The notes below the pieces were generated by a model. It had not been told where the DNA came from. It was given only the letters and a program-made list of their open reading frames with translations, and did not search any database. From NCBI GenBank assembly GCA_036499165.1, contig DASYEE010000128.1, positions 11,276 through 75,275 of the forward strand: 64,000 nucleotides of DNA, written 5' to 3'. The stretch comes from Galbitalea sp036499165. Lineage in GTDB: Bacteria; Actinomycetota; Actinomycetes; Actinomycetales; Microbacteriaceae. This document shows, piece by piece, positions 24,233 to 32,649 of the stretch (position 1 is the stretch's first letter; each line of letters begins with the position of its first letter). Position numbers and translations under genes: made by a program.

Positions 24233-24831
24233 GAGACGAAAGTGTCTTTCTGTTGTGTGGTCTTGTGGGGCTCGGGGGTCCAGTCGAGGTCGCCCGAGAC
24301 GAGTTCTTGTACGGTGGCATCGATCCACGCGATTTCCGCGTTGAGCATGGCCTCCTGATAGGTGATGTCGATCCAGAATTTCTTCGGGACGGCCTTCTGT
24401 TTCACGTCGGAATAGCCAAACTTGAGCGTCTCGATTTCTGAGAGTAGACGCACCCTCCGACGCCCGAGAAGCTCGACGAACATGTCTTTCGGAAGGTTGT
24501 GCGCCTCCCCGACAGCGAGCGGAAACTCGGCGTATTCGTTTATCGGATTCGCGATCATCTCGGCGACCCGCTGGCTGAGGCTCAACTGGCCGGATTCGGT
24601 GATCCGGTACGTGGTGCGCTCGGGCCGATTGCCCTCGCGGTCTGTGCCGATCGGTTCGACGTAGCCCTGCCGGGTGAGGCGTTCGACCGCGTGGTAGAGC
24701 GATCCGGGTCTTACCTTCACGAGTCGATCCTCGGCTCGCGTGATGAGCAGCTGGTACATCTCGTACGGATGCATCGGTCGCTCGACAAGCAGCGCGAGAG
24801 CCGCGATGCCGAGAGGCGTGAGTTCCGCCAT
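24229..24831 (-). CDS. PadR-family transcriptional regulator
   Basis: 200 residues. The wHTH reads LTPLGIAALALLVERPMHPYEMY then VRPGSLYHAVERLTRQGYVEP, the PadR signature. A long C-terminal helical domain provides dimerisation. ATG at 24831 (MAELTPLG) is the conserved start. Autoregulation is likely, as a perfect palindrome lies 21-36 bp upstream. It heads the PadR-MFS-SDR-GNAT-Ohr run. Confidence 0.93.
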   Translation of the reverse strand: MAELTPLGIAALALLVERPMHPYEMYQLLITRAEDRLVKVRPGSLYHAVERLTRQGYVEPIGTDREGNRPERTTYRITESGQLSLSQRVAEMIANPINEYAEFPLAVGEAHNLPKDMFVELLGRRRVRLLSEIETLKFGYSDVKQKAVPKKFWIDITYQEAMLNAEIAWIDATVQELVSGDLDWTPEPHKTTQQKDTFVS

Positions 24832-24851
24832 GCCAATTCCTCCGTTCCGAT

Positions 24852-24867
24852 TATTCCAGTTGGAATA
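24852..24867. promoter_or_regulatory. Candidate PadR operator (TATTCCA-GT-TGGAATA)
   Basis: A 16-bp palindrome with perfect 7-bp arms and a GT centre, in an A/T-rich stretch rare for this genome, just upstream of padR. It may overlap the -10 region of the operon. Position and symmetry support a dimeric repressor site; binding by this PadR is inferred. Confidence 0.6.
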
Positions 24868-24902
24868 TACCGAGCGGACGAACACAAAGTCAAGCTGTTG
24901 CT

Positions 24903-24947
24903 GGTTAGGCCTGCCGAAACCGTCGCCGGTTGAGCCTGTCGAAACCC
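24903..24947. repeat. Dispersed repeat R2, two adjacent copies (one degenerate)
   Basis: GGTTGAGCCTGTCGAAACCC at 24928-24947, with a decayed copy GGTTAGGCCTGCCGAAACC at 24903-24921. The same word occurs at 32585, 47069 and 47095. It lies between the PadR promoter and a GNAT gene. Confidence 0.8.
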
Positions 24948-24965
24948 ACGGTAGACAATTGCTCA

Positions 24966-25502
24966 GTGCGAACTCTCACGACCGAACGCCTCACCCTCCG
25001 CCCCTGGACTCCGGACGACGCCGACTTCGTCCTCGACATGTACTCCCGCTGGGAGGTCCAGCGCTTCATCGGCCTGGCCCCGCGCCTGATGGAGAACCGC
25101 TCAGAGGCGCTCGAGCGGATCGCCCGCTGGAGCGCCGAGGATGACCCGATCCAGGGCATCCAGGCAGTCGAAGTAACCGCCACCGGCCAGCTCGTCGGCA
25201 ACCTCCTGCTGAAGTCGATTCCGGCATCCGGCGACCTGCCGTTGCAACCGTCCGGCGACACGGAGATCGGCTGGCATTTCCATCCCGACTACTGGGGCAA
25301 CGGCTATGCGTCTGAGGCAGCATCCGCTGGGCTCGCGCTGGCGTGGACCGGCGACCTCGCGCGGGTCGTGGCGGTCACCAATCCGGAGAACTCGGCGTCA
25401 CAGGCGGTTTGCCTGCGGATCGGGATGCGCCACGACGGCCAGACCGACCGCTACTACAACGCCACGTGCGAACTCTTCGTCGCGGAGCGCCCCGCAGCCT
25501 GA
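24966..25502 (+). CDS. GNAT-family N-acetyltransferase (RimJ/RimL type)
   Basis: 178 residues: VRTLTTERLTLRPWTPDDADFVLDM at the start, EIGWHFHPDYWGNGYASEAA (motif A) near 96 and NPENSASQAVCLRIGMR near 135. This matches the ribosomal-protein-Ser/Ala acetyltransferase-like GNAT group; the substrate is unknown. The frame is open upstream through the R2 repeat, but GTG at 24966 starts directly before the conserved TERLTLRPW block and leaves R2 untranslated. Confidence 0.88.
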   Translation: MRTLTTERLTLRPWTPDDADFVLDMYSRWEVQRFIGLAPRLMENRSEALERIARWSAEDDPIQGIQAVEVTATGQLVGNLLLKSIPASGDLPLQPSGDTEIGWHFHPDYWGNGYASEAASAGLALAWTGDLARVVAVTNPENSASQAVCLRIGMRHDGQTDRYYNATCELFVAERPAA

Positions 25503-25530
25503 CTAGTTCTCACGTGTTACCGTCGCCCGG

Positions 25531-26328
25531 ATGAGGAAATCGACCGCCGTCTTGAGCCCCCTGGTCGCGCTGCTTGCGGTCGCACTCGTGACCTCCATCG
25601 TCTGGCAGGGGCGTTCGCCCACTGCAGCGGCGCCCACTCCGACGCCGACCTCGTCCGAGTGGCCTGCACACACGCTCGCCACGAAGGGGTATACGACGAT
25701 GACATATCCCGTGCCACGCGGTGCGCACTCTGTGACCATCACCCTCGCGTGTACTGACGGAGGTCGTCCAGGCAACGGCAACGAAATCGCCGGCAGCGGG
25801 ATCGGCATCGACGTGGTGGGGCAGCATGGCCGATTCAACGGATGCGACGACGGCGAGCACTCGTATGCGTATCCCGTGAAGTACTCGAAAGCGGGAGTGA
25901 CGGTCGAGGTCAGCTCGGACGACTCGACCCGCTTCACGCTCGCCGCCAGGTTTTCCTCCGCCGCTGCCGGGCCAGACCCGGGCACCGTCATCCAGTGCAA
26001 GGGCGTCTCGAAGACCCTCTCCGCCGTCTATGTTGCCGAGACCGACTACGCCCACCACAGGATCACGCGCAACCAGTGGTCCGCCCAGATTCGGGATGCG
26101 TCGGCCGTGGCGCTCGGGATCCTGCCTGAGAACACGATGCTCGACCACGAAATCGCGGCAATGCAGGATGCGCTGGGCGATGCCAGCGTGCGCCCGGGCG
26201 AGTTATACGACGGGTTGATCGGCAAACTTCACCCGACACTGCCGGATTGGGCGGCTGCCGTGAACCTGTCACAGCAGGTGTGCGACTACAACGGGAGCGG
26301 CGTGCAGATCCTCGATGGGAACTCGTAG
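25531..26328 (+). CDS. Secreted or membrane-anchored protein of unknown function
   Basis: 265 residues. A signal sequence or N-terminal anchor (residues 8-26, basic start MRKS) is followed by a Thr/Pro linker. The exported part has a beta-rich domain (VPRGAHSVTITLACTDGG) with one Cys pair (ACTDGG ... NGCDDG) and a helical C-terminal domain with two more Cys (IQCKGV ... QQVCDYNG), suggesting two disulphides. No family recognised. ATG at 25531, 28 bp after the GNAT stop. Confidence 0.7.
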   Translation: MRKSTAVLSPLVALLAVALVTSIVWQGRSPTAAAPTPTPTSSEWPAHTLATKGYTTMTYPVPRGAHSVTITLACTDGGRPGNGNEIAGSGIGIDVVGQHGRFNGCDDGEHSYAYPVKYSKAGVTVEVSSDDSTRFTLAARFSSAAAGPDPGTVIQCKGVSKTLSAVYVAETDYAHHRITRNQWSAQIRDASAVALGILPENTMLDHEIAAMQDALGDASVRPGELYDGLIGKLHPTLPDWAAAVNLSQQVCDYNGSGVQILDGNS

Positions 26329-26358
26329 GGGCTGCGGTTTTCGTTGGGGGCTCGCGCG

Positions 26359-26709
26359 TCAGTGCTGCGTGCTGATCGAGCCTGTCTTCGCGATGAGCTC
26401 GTGGTGGTGGATGACCTCCGCCACGAGGAAGTTCAGGAACTTCTCCGCGAAGGCCGGGTCGAGCTGCGACTCTTCGGCGATCGATCTGAGGCGCGCGATC
26501 TGCACCTTCTCACGTGCGGGATCCGACGGTGGCAGGCCACCGGCCGCCTTCACGCGGCCAACCTGCTGGGTGAACCGGAAGCGCTCAGCCAGCATGTGGA
26601 TCAGCGCGGCATCGATGTTGTCGATACTCCGGCGGATCTCGGTGAGCTGCGCCATCACCTCGTCGGATGTTGGGGTGCCGGATGGCTGGGTGCCGGTCGT
26701 CGGTTCCAT
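26359..26709 (-). CDS. Chorismate mutase, AroQ class
   Basis: 116 residues. It converts chorismate to prephenate for Phe/Tyr synthesis. The all-helical AroQ fold is visible: helix 1 with LTEIRRSIDNIDAALIHMLAERF (catalytic Arg, Asp), KAAGGLPPSDPAREKVQIARLR (Lys, Arg, Glu), then a helix with FAEKFLNFLVAEVI. The N-terminal 20 residues are a Pro/Thr-rich leader. It is a monofunctional, cytoplasmic form with no signal peptide. It stands alone, convergent with the secreted-protein gene. Confidence 0.9.
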   Translation of the reverse strand: MEPTTGTQPSGTPTSDEVMAQLTEIRRSIDNIDAALIHMLAERFRFTQQVGRVKAAGGLPPSDPAREKVQIARLRSIAEESQLDPAFAEKFLNFLVAEVIHHHELIAKTGSISTQH

Positions 26710-26807
26710 ACGTCGAATCTAGTCGGAGTAGGCGGAGCGCTCGTGTCCGCCTATCGCGCGGACCCGGCGAGCGGGCTCTTCTCCCCCACAGTCTCGCGTT
26801 CCCCGAG

Positions 26808-26836
26808 CTGTATACAGATTGCCCACTTTCGAGTGG
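26808..26836. promoter_or_regulatory. Palindromes before the DUF222 HNH gene
   Basis: CTGTATACAG is a perfect 10-bp palindrome at 26808-26817; CCACT-TTCG-AGTGG at 26823-26836 forms a hairpin with a UUCG tetraloop. Both lie 30-60 bp before the HNH start in an A/T-enriched region likely to hold its promoter. Confidence 0.4.
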
Positions 26837-26866
26837 ACTATCGAATCTGTGTTTGAGAGTTGATCC

Positions 26867-28375
26867 ATGGAACTCCTGCAAGATACACACTCTGACGAGG
26901 CTGTCGCGCTGTTCGGTGCGGCTATCGCCTCGCTCGGTGCGCTGCTGCGGGATGTCAGCGAGTTGCGGGCGTTAGACGAAATAACGTTGCTTCACCTGAA
27001 CGCGCAGCATGCCGAAGCGTCACGGATGCTCGACGGAGTGGGCGCGAGCATCGCGGGCGAGATCTCGCATCGATCCAGGCCAGAACTCGGCTCGAGCGGC
27101 CTGGCATGGCGAAGCGGGCATCGCACTCCAGAGAGTTTCATGCGGGCGACAACGGGGGCGACGAAGGAGCACGCTGTTTCGATCCTGCGAGCAGGTGCCT
27201 TGCTCAGCGATTTCGCCGATGCAGGTCAGGTTGACGAGGTCACCGGAAGGCTGCGTGAGGCAACATGGCCGTGGCTGCGACCGGTGGCCGCGGCGCTGCG
27301 GTCTGGCCTGGTGTCCGTGTCGGCTGCACAGTCCATCAGGCGCGGTCTCGGCGCCCCAAATTCGATGGTCAGTAGCGTCGATCTCGCCACCGCGGCCGAG
27401 CACCTCGTCGACGCAGCCATCACCGGCATCGACGCCGACCGGCTGTGGCGAACAGCTCGCGATCTCCGCGACAATCTCGACCTTTCCGGTGTGGGCCTCC
27501 GCGAGGACGAGCGCAGGGCAGCGCGCGGTCTCAGTCACACTCCACTCCCGGGCGGCGGTGGCAGGGCGAGCTGGACTATGGACGTCGAGACGTACGCGCT
27601 GTTCCGCGACGTCTACGACCGCATGGTGTCACCGAAGCTTGGCGGGATCCGATTCGTCGAGCCGACGGCCGCCGATCGAGCGAGGTCGATCGAGACCGAT
27701 CCTCGAAGTCCCGTCCAACTCGCCTCGGATGGATTCCTTCAGCTGATCATCGCTGGCGCCGATGCCGACGACAGCATGATGCTCGGCTCTGGTGCACCGG
27801 TAATCCGAGTAACTGTCACCGAAGCGGCGCTGACCGGCGGTGTTGGTCTTGCGCGCTTCGACGGCCAGGCCGACCCCGTCTCCATCGAAGCGGCGCAGCG
27901 ACTTGTGTGCGGCGGCACCGTCATCCGAGTCGGCGTTGACCCCATCGGCGACGCGGTCTCCGTCGCATCCGAGGGCCGTTTGTTCACGAAACGACAGCGC
28001 GAGGTGCTTGCTGCGAAGTTCGGTGGATGCATGGATCCCGACTGCGAGCGGCCGCCGTCCTGGTGCGAAGCGCACCACATCAAACACTGGGTGCGAGATC
28101 ACGGAACGACGGTGCTCGCGAACGGGATACTGCTCTGCCGCTGGCATCACCTCAGGTACCACAACGACGGCATCGAGATCGAGCGCGATGACCAGGGGCA
28201 GTACTGGAAGGTTCCAAGTGCCTCGGTGCCAGGGTTGGCATCTGGGCTGGCGCCTGGGGTAACGCCCGGCGTAACGCCCGGCGTAACGCCAGCGCTGACG
28301 CGCACGGCCATGCCGTTCAAGACTCGGAACCTCGCAGACCTTCAGGTCAGCGCGGTTCGACGGGTGGTTCAGTGA
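26867..28375 (+). CDS. DUF222/13E12-type HNH endonuclease protein
   Basis: 502 residues. The N-terminal DUF222 region (about 25-330) is helical; the C-terminal HNH module reads CMDPDCERPPSWCEAHHIKHW, then LANGILLCRWHHLRYHNDG near 385-435, with Cys pairs for structural zinc and His/Asn for catalysis. Members are multi-copy in actinobacteria (REP13E12-like) and are suspected to be mobile or defence-related, without proof. After the nuclease there is a Pro-Gly-Val-Thr tandem (three 12-bp units, GGCGTAACGCCC). The last 7 bp overlap the convergent GNAT gene. ATG at 26867. Confidence 0.9.
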   Translation: MELLQDTHSDEAVALFGAAIASLGALLRDVSELRALDEITLLHLNAQHAEASRMLDGVGASIAGEISHRSRPELGSSGLAWRSGHRTPESFMRATTGATKEHAVSILRAGALLSDFADAGQVDEVTGRLREATWPWLRPVAAALRSGLVSVSAAQSIRRGLGAPNSMVSSVDLATAAEHLVDAAITGIDADRLWRTARDLRDNLDLSGVGLREDERRAARGLSHTPLPGGGGRASWTMDVETYALFRDVYDRMVSPKLGGIRFVEPTAADRARSIETDPRSPVQLASDGFLQLIIAGADADDSMMLGSGAPVIRVTVTEAALTGGVGLARFDGQADPVSIEAAQRLVCGGTVIRVGVDPIGDAVSVASEGRLFTKRQREVLAAKFGGCMDPDCERPPSWCEAHHIKHWVRDHGTTVLANGILLCRWHHLRYHNDGIEIERDDQGQYWKVPSASVPGLASGLAPGVTPGVTPGVTPALTRTAMPFKTRNLADLQVSAVRRVVQ

Positions 28376-29016
28376 CGGGCGGGCGAGCGATAGGCGACCG
28401 GGCTGTCGCCGTATTTCGCGAGGCGCGCCTCGAGGCCGGCACGGACATCCGGCCATTCGTCGATCAGGATCGAGAAGACCGCGGTGCCGCGCCAGCTGCC
28501 GTCGGCGCGGCGCGTGTCCCGGCGCACGATGCCCTCGAACGTGGCGCCGATACCAGCCACTGCGGCGCGAGAGCGCGCGTTCAGGTCATCGGTCTGGATC
28601 TTCACGCGCCCGAACCCGTGGTCGAACGCGCGGCCGAGCAGCAGCAACTTCGCTTCCGCGTTCACCTGGGTTCCCCAGACGCTCGGATCGTAGGCCGTCC
28701 ATCCGATGTGGGCGTGCTCGCGACTCAGGTCGAAGTCACCAAGAGTCGAGGTGCCCACGAGAACGCCGTCGAGCTCTCCGCCCACCACGCGGATCGCGTA
28801 CGGTTCGTTCGTCGCCCACGTGTAATAGTCGCGAGCCCATGGAAGGAACTCCTCAAGGCTGTCGCGATAGCCAGCGGGCCCGCCGCCGTAGCCGCCGGCA
28901 AAGACCGCTGGATGCGCGATGGCTGAGAACAGCTCTGGCAGGTGGTCCTCGGTGAGAGGCTCGAGGCGGATGAAGCGTCCGGTGAGGATGCGCGGGGCTG
29001 GGCGGGTCGCGGTCAC
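28369..29016 (-). CDS. GNAT-family N-acetyltransferase
   Basis: 215 residues of the RimJ/RimL-like group: TGRFIRLEPLTEDHLPELF at the start, IGWTAYDPSVWGTQVNAEAKLLLL (motif A) near 104 and VKIQTDDLNARSRAAVAGIGA near 138. The substrate is unknown. ATG at 29016. Its TGA lies within the end of the HNH gene. Confidence 0.88.
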   Translation of the reverse strand: MTATRPAPRILTGRFIRLEPLTEDHLPELFSAIAHPAVFAGGYGGGPAGYRDSLEEFLPWARDYYTWATNEPYAIRVVGGELDGVLVGTSTLGDFDLSREHAHIGWTAYDPSVWGTQVNAEAKLLLLGRAFDHGFGRVKIQTDDLNARSRAAVAGIGATFEGIVRRDTRRADGSWRGTAVFSILIDEWPDVRAGLEARLAKYGDSPVAYRSPARH

Positions 29017-29090
29017 CAGAACATTCTGGCAGGCGCAACGATCGCGGAGCTGGAGGGCTGCCTCCCGTCCGCGGTGGGTGCGACGATGGG

Positions 29091-29711
29091 ATGGTGGCCC
29101 ACGCAGAATCCTTTGGCATCGCAGCAGAGTCGTTCATCGACCTGGTCTTGCGCATCGACCCGGTGCAGTGGGTCGACCCGGGGCTCGGCGTCTGGAACGT
29201 GCGCGAACTCGTCGGCCACACCTCACGCGCGATGCTCACCGTCGAGAGCTACCTCGCCGCGCCGCCGGCCGAGGAACTGGCCATCCCGGATGCCGAGACC
29301 TACTACTCCGAGTTCGTCGGCAAATACACGGACGACGATGCGATCGCAGCGCGCGGAGTGGAGGCAGGGGAGAAGCTGGGCAACGATCCGATCGCGATGC
29401 TGACGTCGATCGCGGTGCGCGCGAGCGCGGCGGCCTCCGCGGCGGCCCCCGATCGTCTGGTCGCCATCGGTTCGCTCGGCTCGCTCGGCATTCCGCTCGA
29501 GCAATACCTGCGCACGCGGGTGTTCGAGCTCGTCGTGCACGGGATCGACATTGCGAGAGCTACCGGGCTCGACCACCGGTATCCGGCATCCGTTCTGACG
29601 GAGACCGCGACGCTCGCCGCGGCGGTCGCCGCGCGGAAGGGTTACGGCGACGACGTGCTCTCCGCGTTGACTGGCCGCGGTTCGCTGCCCGAAGGCTTCT
29701 CGATCCTGTGA
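29091..29711 (+). CDS. DinB/maleylpyruvate isomerase N-terminal-domain protein
   Basis: 206 residues. The conserved WNVRELVGHTSRAM near residue 40 and FELVVHGIDIARATG near 145 supply histidines of the DinB/MDMPI metal site; members use mycothiol or act as thiol-dependent enzymes in actinobacteria. The sequence is full-length for the single-domain form and lacks the C-terminal SCP domain of true maleylpyruvate isomerase. The substrate is unknown. ATG at 29091. Confidence 0.82.
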   Translation: MVAHAESFGIAAESFIDLVLRIDPVQWVDPGLGVWNVRELVGHTSRAMLTVESYLAAPPAEELAIPDAETYYSEFVGKYTDDDAIAARGVEAGEKLGNDPIAMLTSIAVRASAAASAAAPDRLVAIGSLGSLGIPLEQYLRTRVFELVVHGIDIARATGLDHRYPASVLTETATLAAAVAARKGYGDDVLSALTGRGSLPEGFSIL

Positions 29712-29740
29712 GATGAGTCATCGCACCCGCGACGACCCAG

Positions 29741-29804
29741 GGTGAGCGTTCCGACAGGTGCGATGCCGCGGCGAGGGCCAAATGCTCCTGTTGGAACGCC
29801 CACC
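29741..29804. terminator. Imperfect hairpin between convergent genes (purA terminator candidate)
   Basis: GGTGAGCGTTCCGACAGG and CCTGTTGGAACGCCCACC match at 16 of 18 positions around a 28-base loop. A second perfect palindrome, AGCTGCTCAGCAGCT, is at 29877-29891, 17 bp after the purA stop. The 196-bp gap shows no ORF. Confidence 0.55.
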
Positions 29805-29907
29805 CGGCGAAAACGACCTGTTGAAGCGAGCTACCGGGCGCGGCTGCCCTGAGGCGATCAGCGCGCGGCCGCGCTCAGCTGCTCAGCAGCTCAACTGCTC
29901 GGCGCTG

Positions 29908-31194
<1,287 letters not shown>

Positions 31195-31257
31195 GGGTTT
31201 CTCCCTATCTTGATCGGTGGGGATTACACCCCAGTCTATCTGTCGTTGAGCAGAGAT

Positions 31258-31283
31258 TAACTTGCACAATCATGTGCAAGTTA
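31258..31283. promoter_or_regulatory. Perfect TetR-type operator palindrome
   Basis: TAACTTGCAC, spacer AATCAT, GTGCAAGTTA: perfect 10-bp arms over 26 bp, ending 13 bp before the tetR GTG and 64 bp upstream of purA. It is the strongest operator-like symmetry in the window. Binding by the adjacent TetR protein, with autorepression of the three-gene operon, is the obvious reading. Confidence 0.82.
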
Positions 31284-31296
31284 TTAGGGTCGAACT

Positions 31297-31935
31297 GTGA
31301 GCACAACGACCACCCGTTCCCCGCGACGCGACGCCGTCGACAATCGCGCCGCACTGCTCGACGCGGCACGCGTCGTCTTCGCGACCGACCCCGACGCCTC
31401 GCTGGATGCCGTGGCTGCGGCTGCCGGACTCAGCCGTCGGTCGGTGTATGGTCACTTCGCCAACCGCGACGAGCTCCAGCGCGAACTCGTGACCATCGGC
31501 TCCGCCCGCGTGGCGACGGCCCTCGAGTCTGTCGCGCATCCCGATCCTGTCGTGCGCCTCGCGTTGATCGGATCCGGGCTGTGGCGCGAGGTCGCTGATC
31601 TCCGCGTCATGGCCCTGTTCGCCGTGCGAGGCGCCCACAAGCAGTACACGATCGGCGCGCTTGCGCCGTTGCGCGCACAGGTGCTCGCAGCGGTTCGTGA
31701 GGCCGCGAGCGCGGGAACCATTCGCAGCGACATCCCTGTCGAACGTCTCGCCCGACTCGTCGAAGATGCGGCGCTTGCCGTGCTCGAGGAGTCGACCCGA
31801 TCTGTGCTCTCGGCGGCAGACGGACACCGACTCGTCATGGTCAACACGCTCGGCACACTTGGTTTCGGCTGGCGCGAGGCCGCCGACTTCATCGATTCAC
31901 GCCCAGAACTCGTTCGCCGGGAGGCAACATCATGA
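31297..31935 (+). CDS. TetR-family transcriptional regulator
   Basis: 212 residues. The N-terminal HTH is NRAALLDAARVVFATDPDAS ... AAAGLSRRSVYGHFANRDEL (residues about 15-58). The C-terminal ligand domain is not assignable. GTG at 31297. It overlaps the next gene by ATGA and is preceded by a perfect palindrome, so autoregulation is likely. TetR regulators beside YhgE/Pip membrane proteins are common in actinobacteria. Confidence 0.93.
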   Translation: MSTTTTRSPRRDAVDNRAALLDAARVVFATDPDASLDAVAAAAGLSRRSVYGHFANRDELQRELVTIGSARVATALESVAHPDPVVRLALIGSGLWREVADLRVMALFAVRGAHKQYTIGALAPLRAQVLAAVREAASAGTIRSDIPVERLARLVEDAALAVLEESTRSVLSAADGHRLVMVNTLGTLGFGWREAADFIDSRPELVRREATS

Positions 31936-32648
31936 TCATCGCGCTCACGGACGCTGCGATCGGGCACGGGCTCGGCGCGGCCGTTCCCCCGGTCACGCTG
32001 ACCATCGCGCCGGGCATCCCCACCGCCATCGCCGTCGAGACTGACGAGCGCCCGCTCGTGATGTCAATGCTCATCGGCGGGCGGGTCGAGCCCGACCACG
32101 GCGCGGTCACGATCGACGGCCGTCACGACCTGGACGATCTCCGACGCGCGACCGCTCTCGTCGACACGCCTTTCGTGGCCGAGCCGCCCGCCGGAATCTC
32201 GCTCGCCAGCGTCATAGCGGAGGAGTTCTCGTTCGCGGGCCTGCCGACGTCGCGCAGGGCGGTGCACGAGTTTCTCGCGAGGCATGCTGTCGCCGACTAC
32301 GCGCGGCTGGCGATGCGGGCGTTGCCGCCGACCGAACGGGTTCGGCTGTTCAGCGAGCTCGCCCTGCTCCGCGACGGGGTCCAAGCCCTCGTCATCACGT
32401 CGCCCGAGCGCCACGGCGGCAATCCGGAAGGCTGGTACACCGTGCTGGCCGAGATCGCGGCGCGCGGACTCGGAGTCGCGATCGTCACGGATGCCGCGAC
32501 CCGCGACATCCTCGTGCGTCTCGGGGCGCGCGATGGAGCGGTCGCACCTGCCGAGCCAGCGTCGCCGGTTGGGTCCAGTTCGCCGGTTGAGCCTGTCGAA
32601 ACCCCCGACCCAACAGCACCCGCAACAGAAGCACCGAAGGCCGTCTGA
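31932..32648 (+). CDS. Degenerate ABC-transporter ATPase-like protein (pseudo-NBD)
   Basis: 238 residues. The order of segments follows an ABC nucleotide-binding domain: APGIPTAIAVETDERPLVMSM where Walker A should be, VEPDHGAVTIDG after it, LPPTERVRLFSELALLRDG at the signature position, LVITSPERHGGNPEGW at Walker B/D-loop, and LGVAIVTDAATRDIL at the H-loop. The Walker A GKS/T, the Walker B Asp-Glu and the switch His are all missing, so ATP hydrolysis is unlikely. The C-terminal tail contains the R2 repeat read in frame (PVEPVETP). It is coupled to tetR (ATGA) and to the YhgE/Pip gene (1-bp gap). Confidence 0.75.
   Translation: MIIALTDAAIGHGLGAAVPPVTLTIAPGIPTAIAVETDERPLVMSMLIGGRVEPDHGAVTIDGRHDLDDLRRATALVDTPFVAEPPAGISLASVIAEEFSFAGLPTSRRAVHEFLARHAVADYARLAMRALPPTERVRLFSELALLRDGVQALVITSPERHGGNPEGWYTVLAEIAARGLGVAIVTDAATRDILVRLGARDGAVAPAEPASPVGSSSPVEPVETPDPTAPATEAPKAV
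32585..32604 (+). repeat. R2 repeat copy inside a coding sequence
   Basis: GGTTGAGCCTGTCGAAACCC is read in frame as PVEPVETP in the C-terminal tail of the pseudo-NBD gene. A partial copy (GCCGGTTGGGTCCAG) precedes it. This shows R2 inserting or spreading into the end of a gene without disrupting it. Confidence 0.8.
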
Positions 32649-32649
32649 C

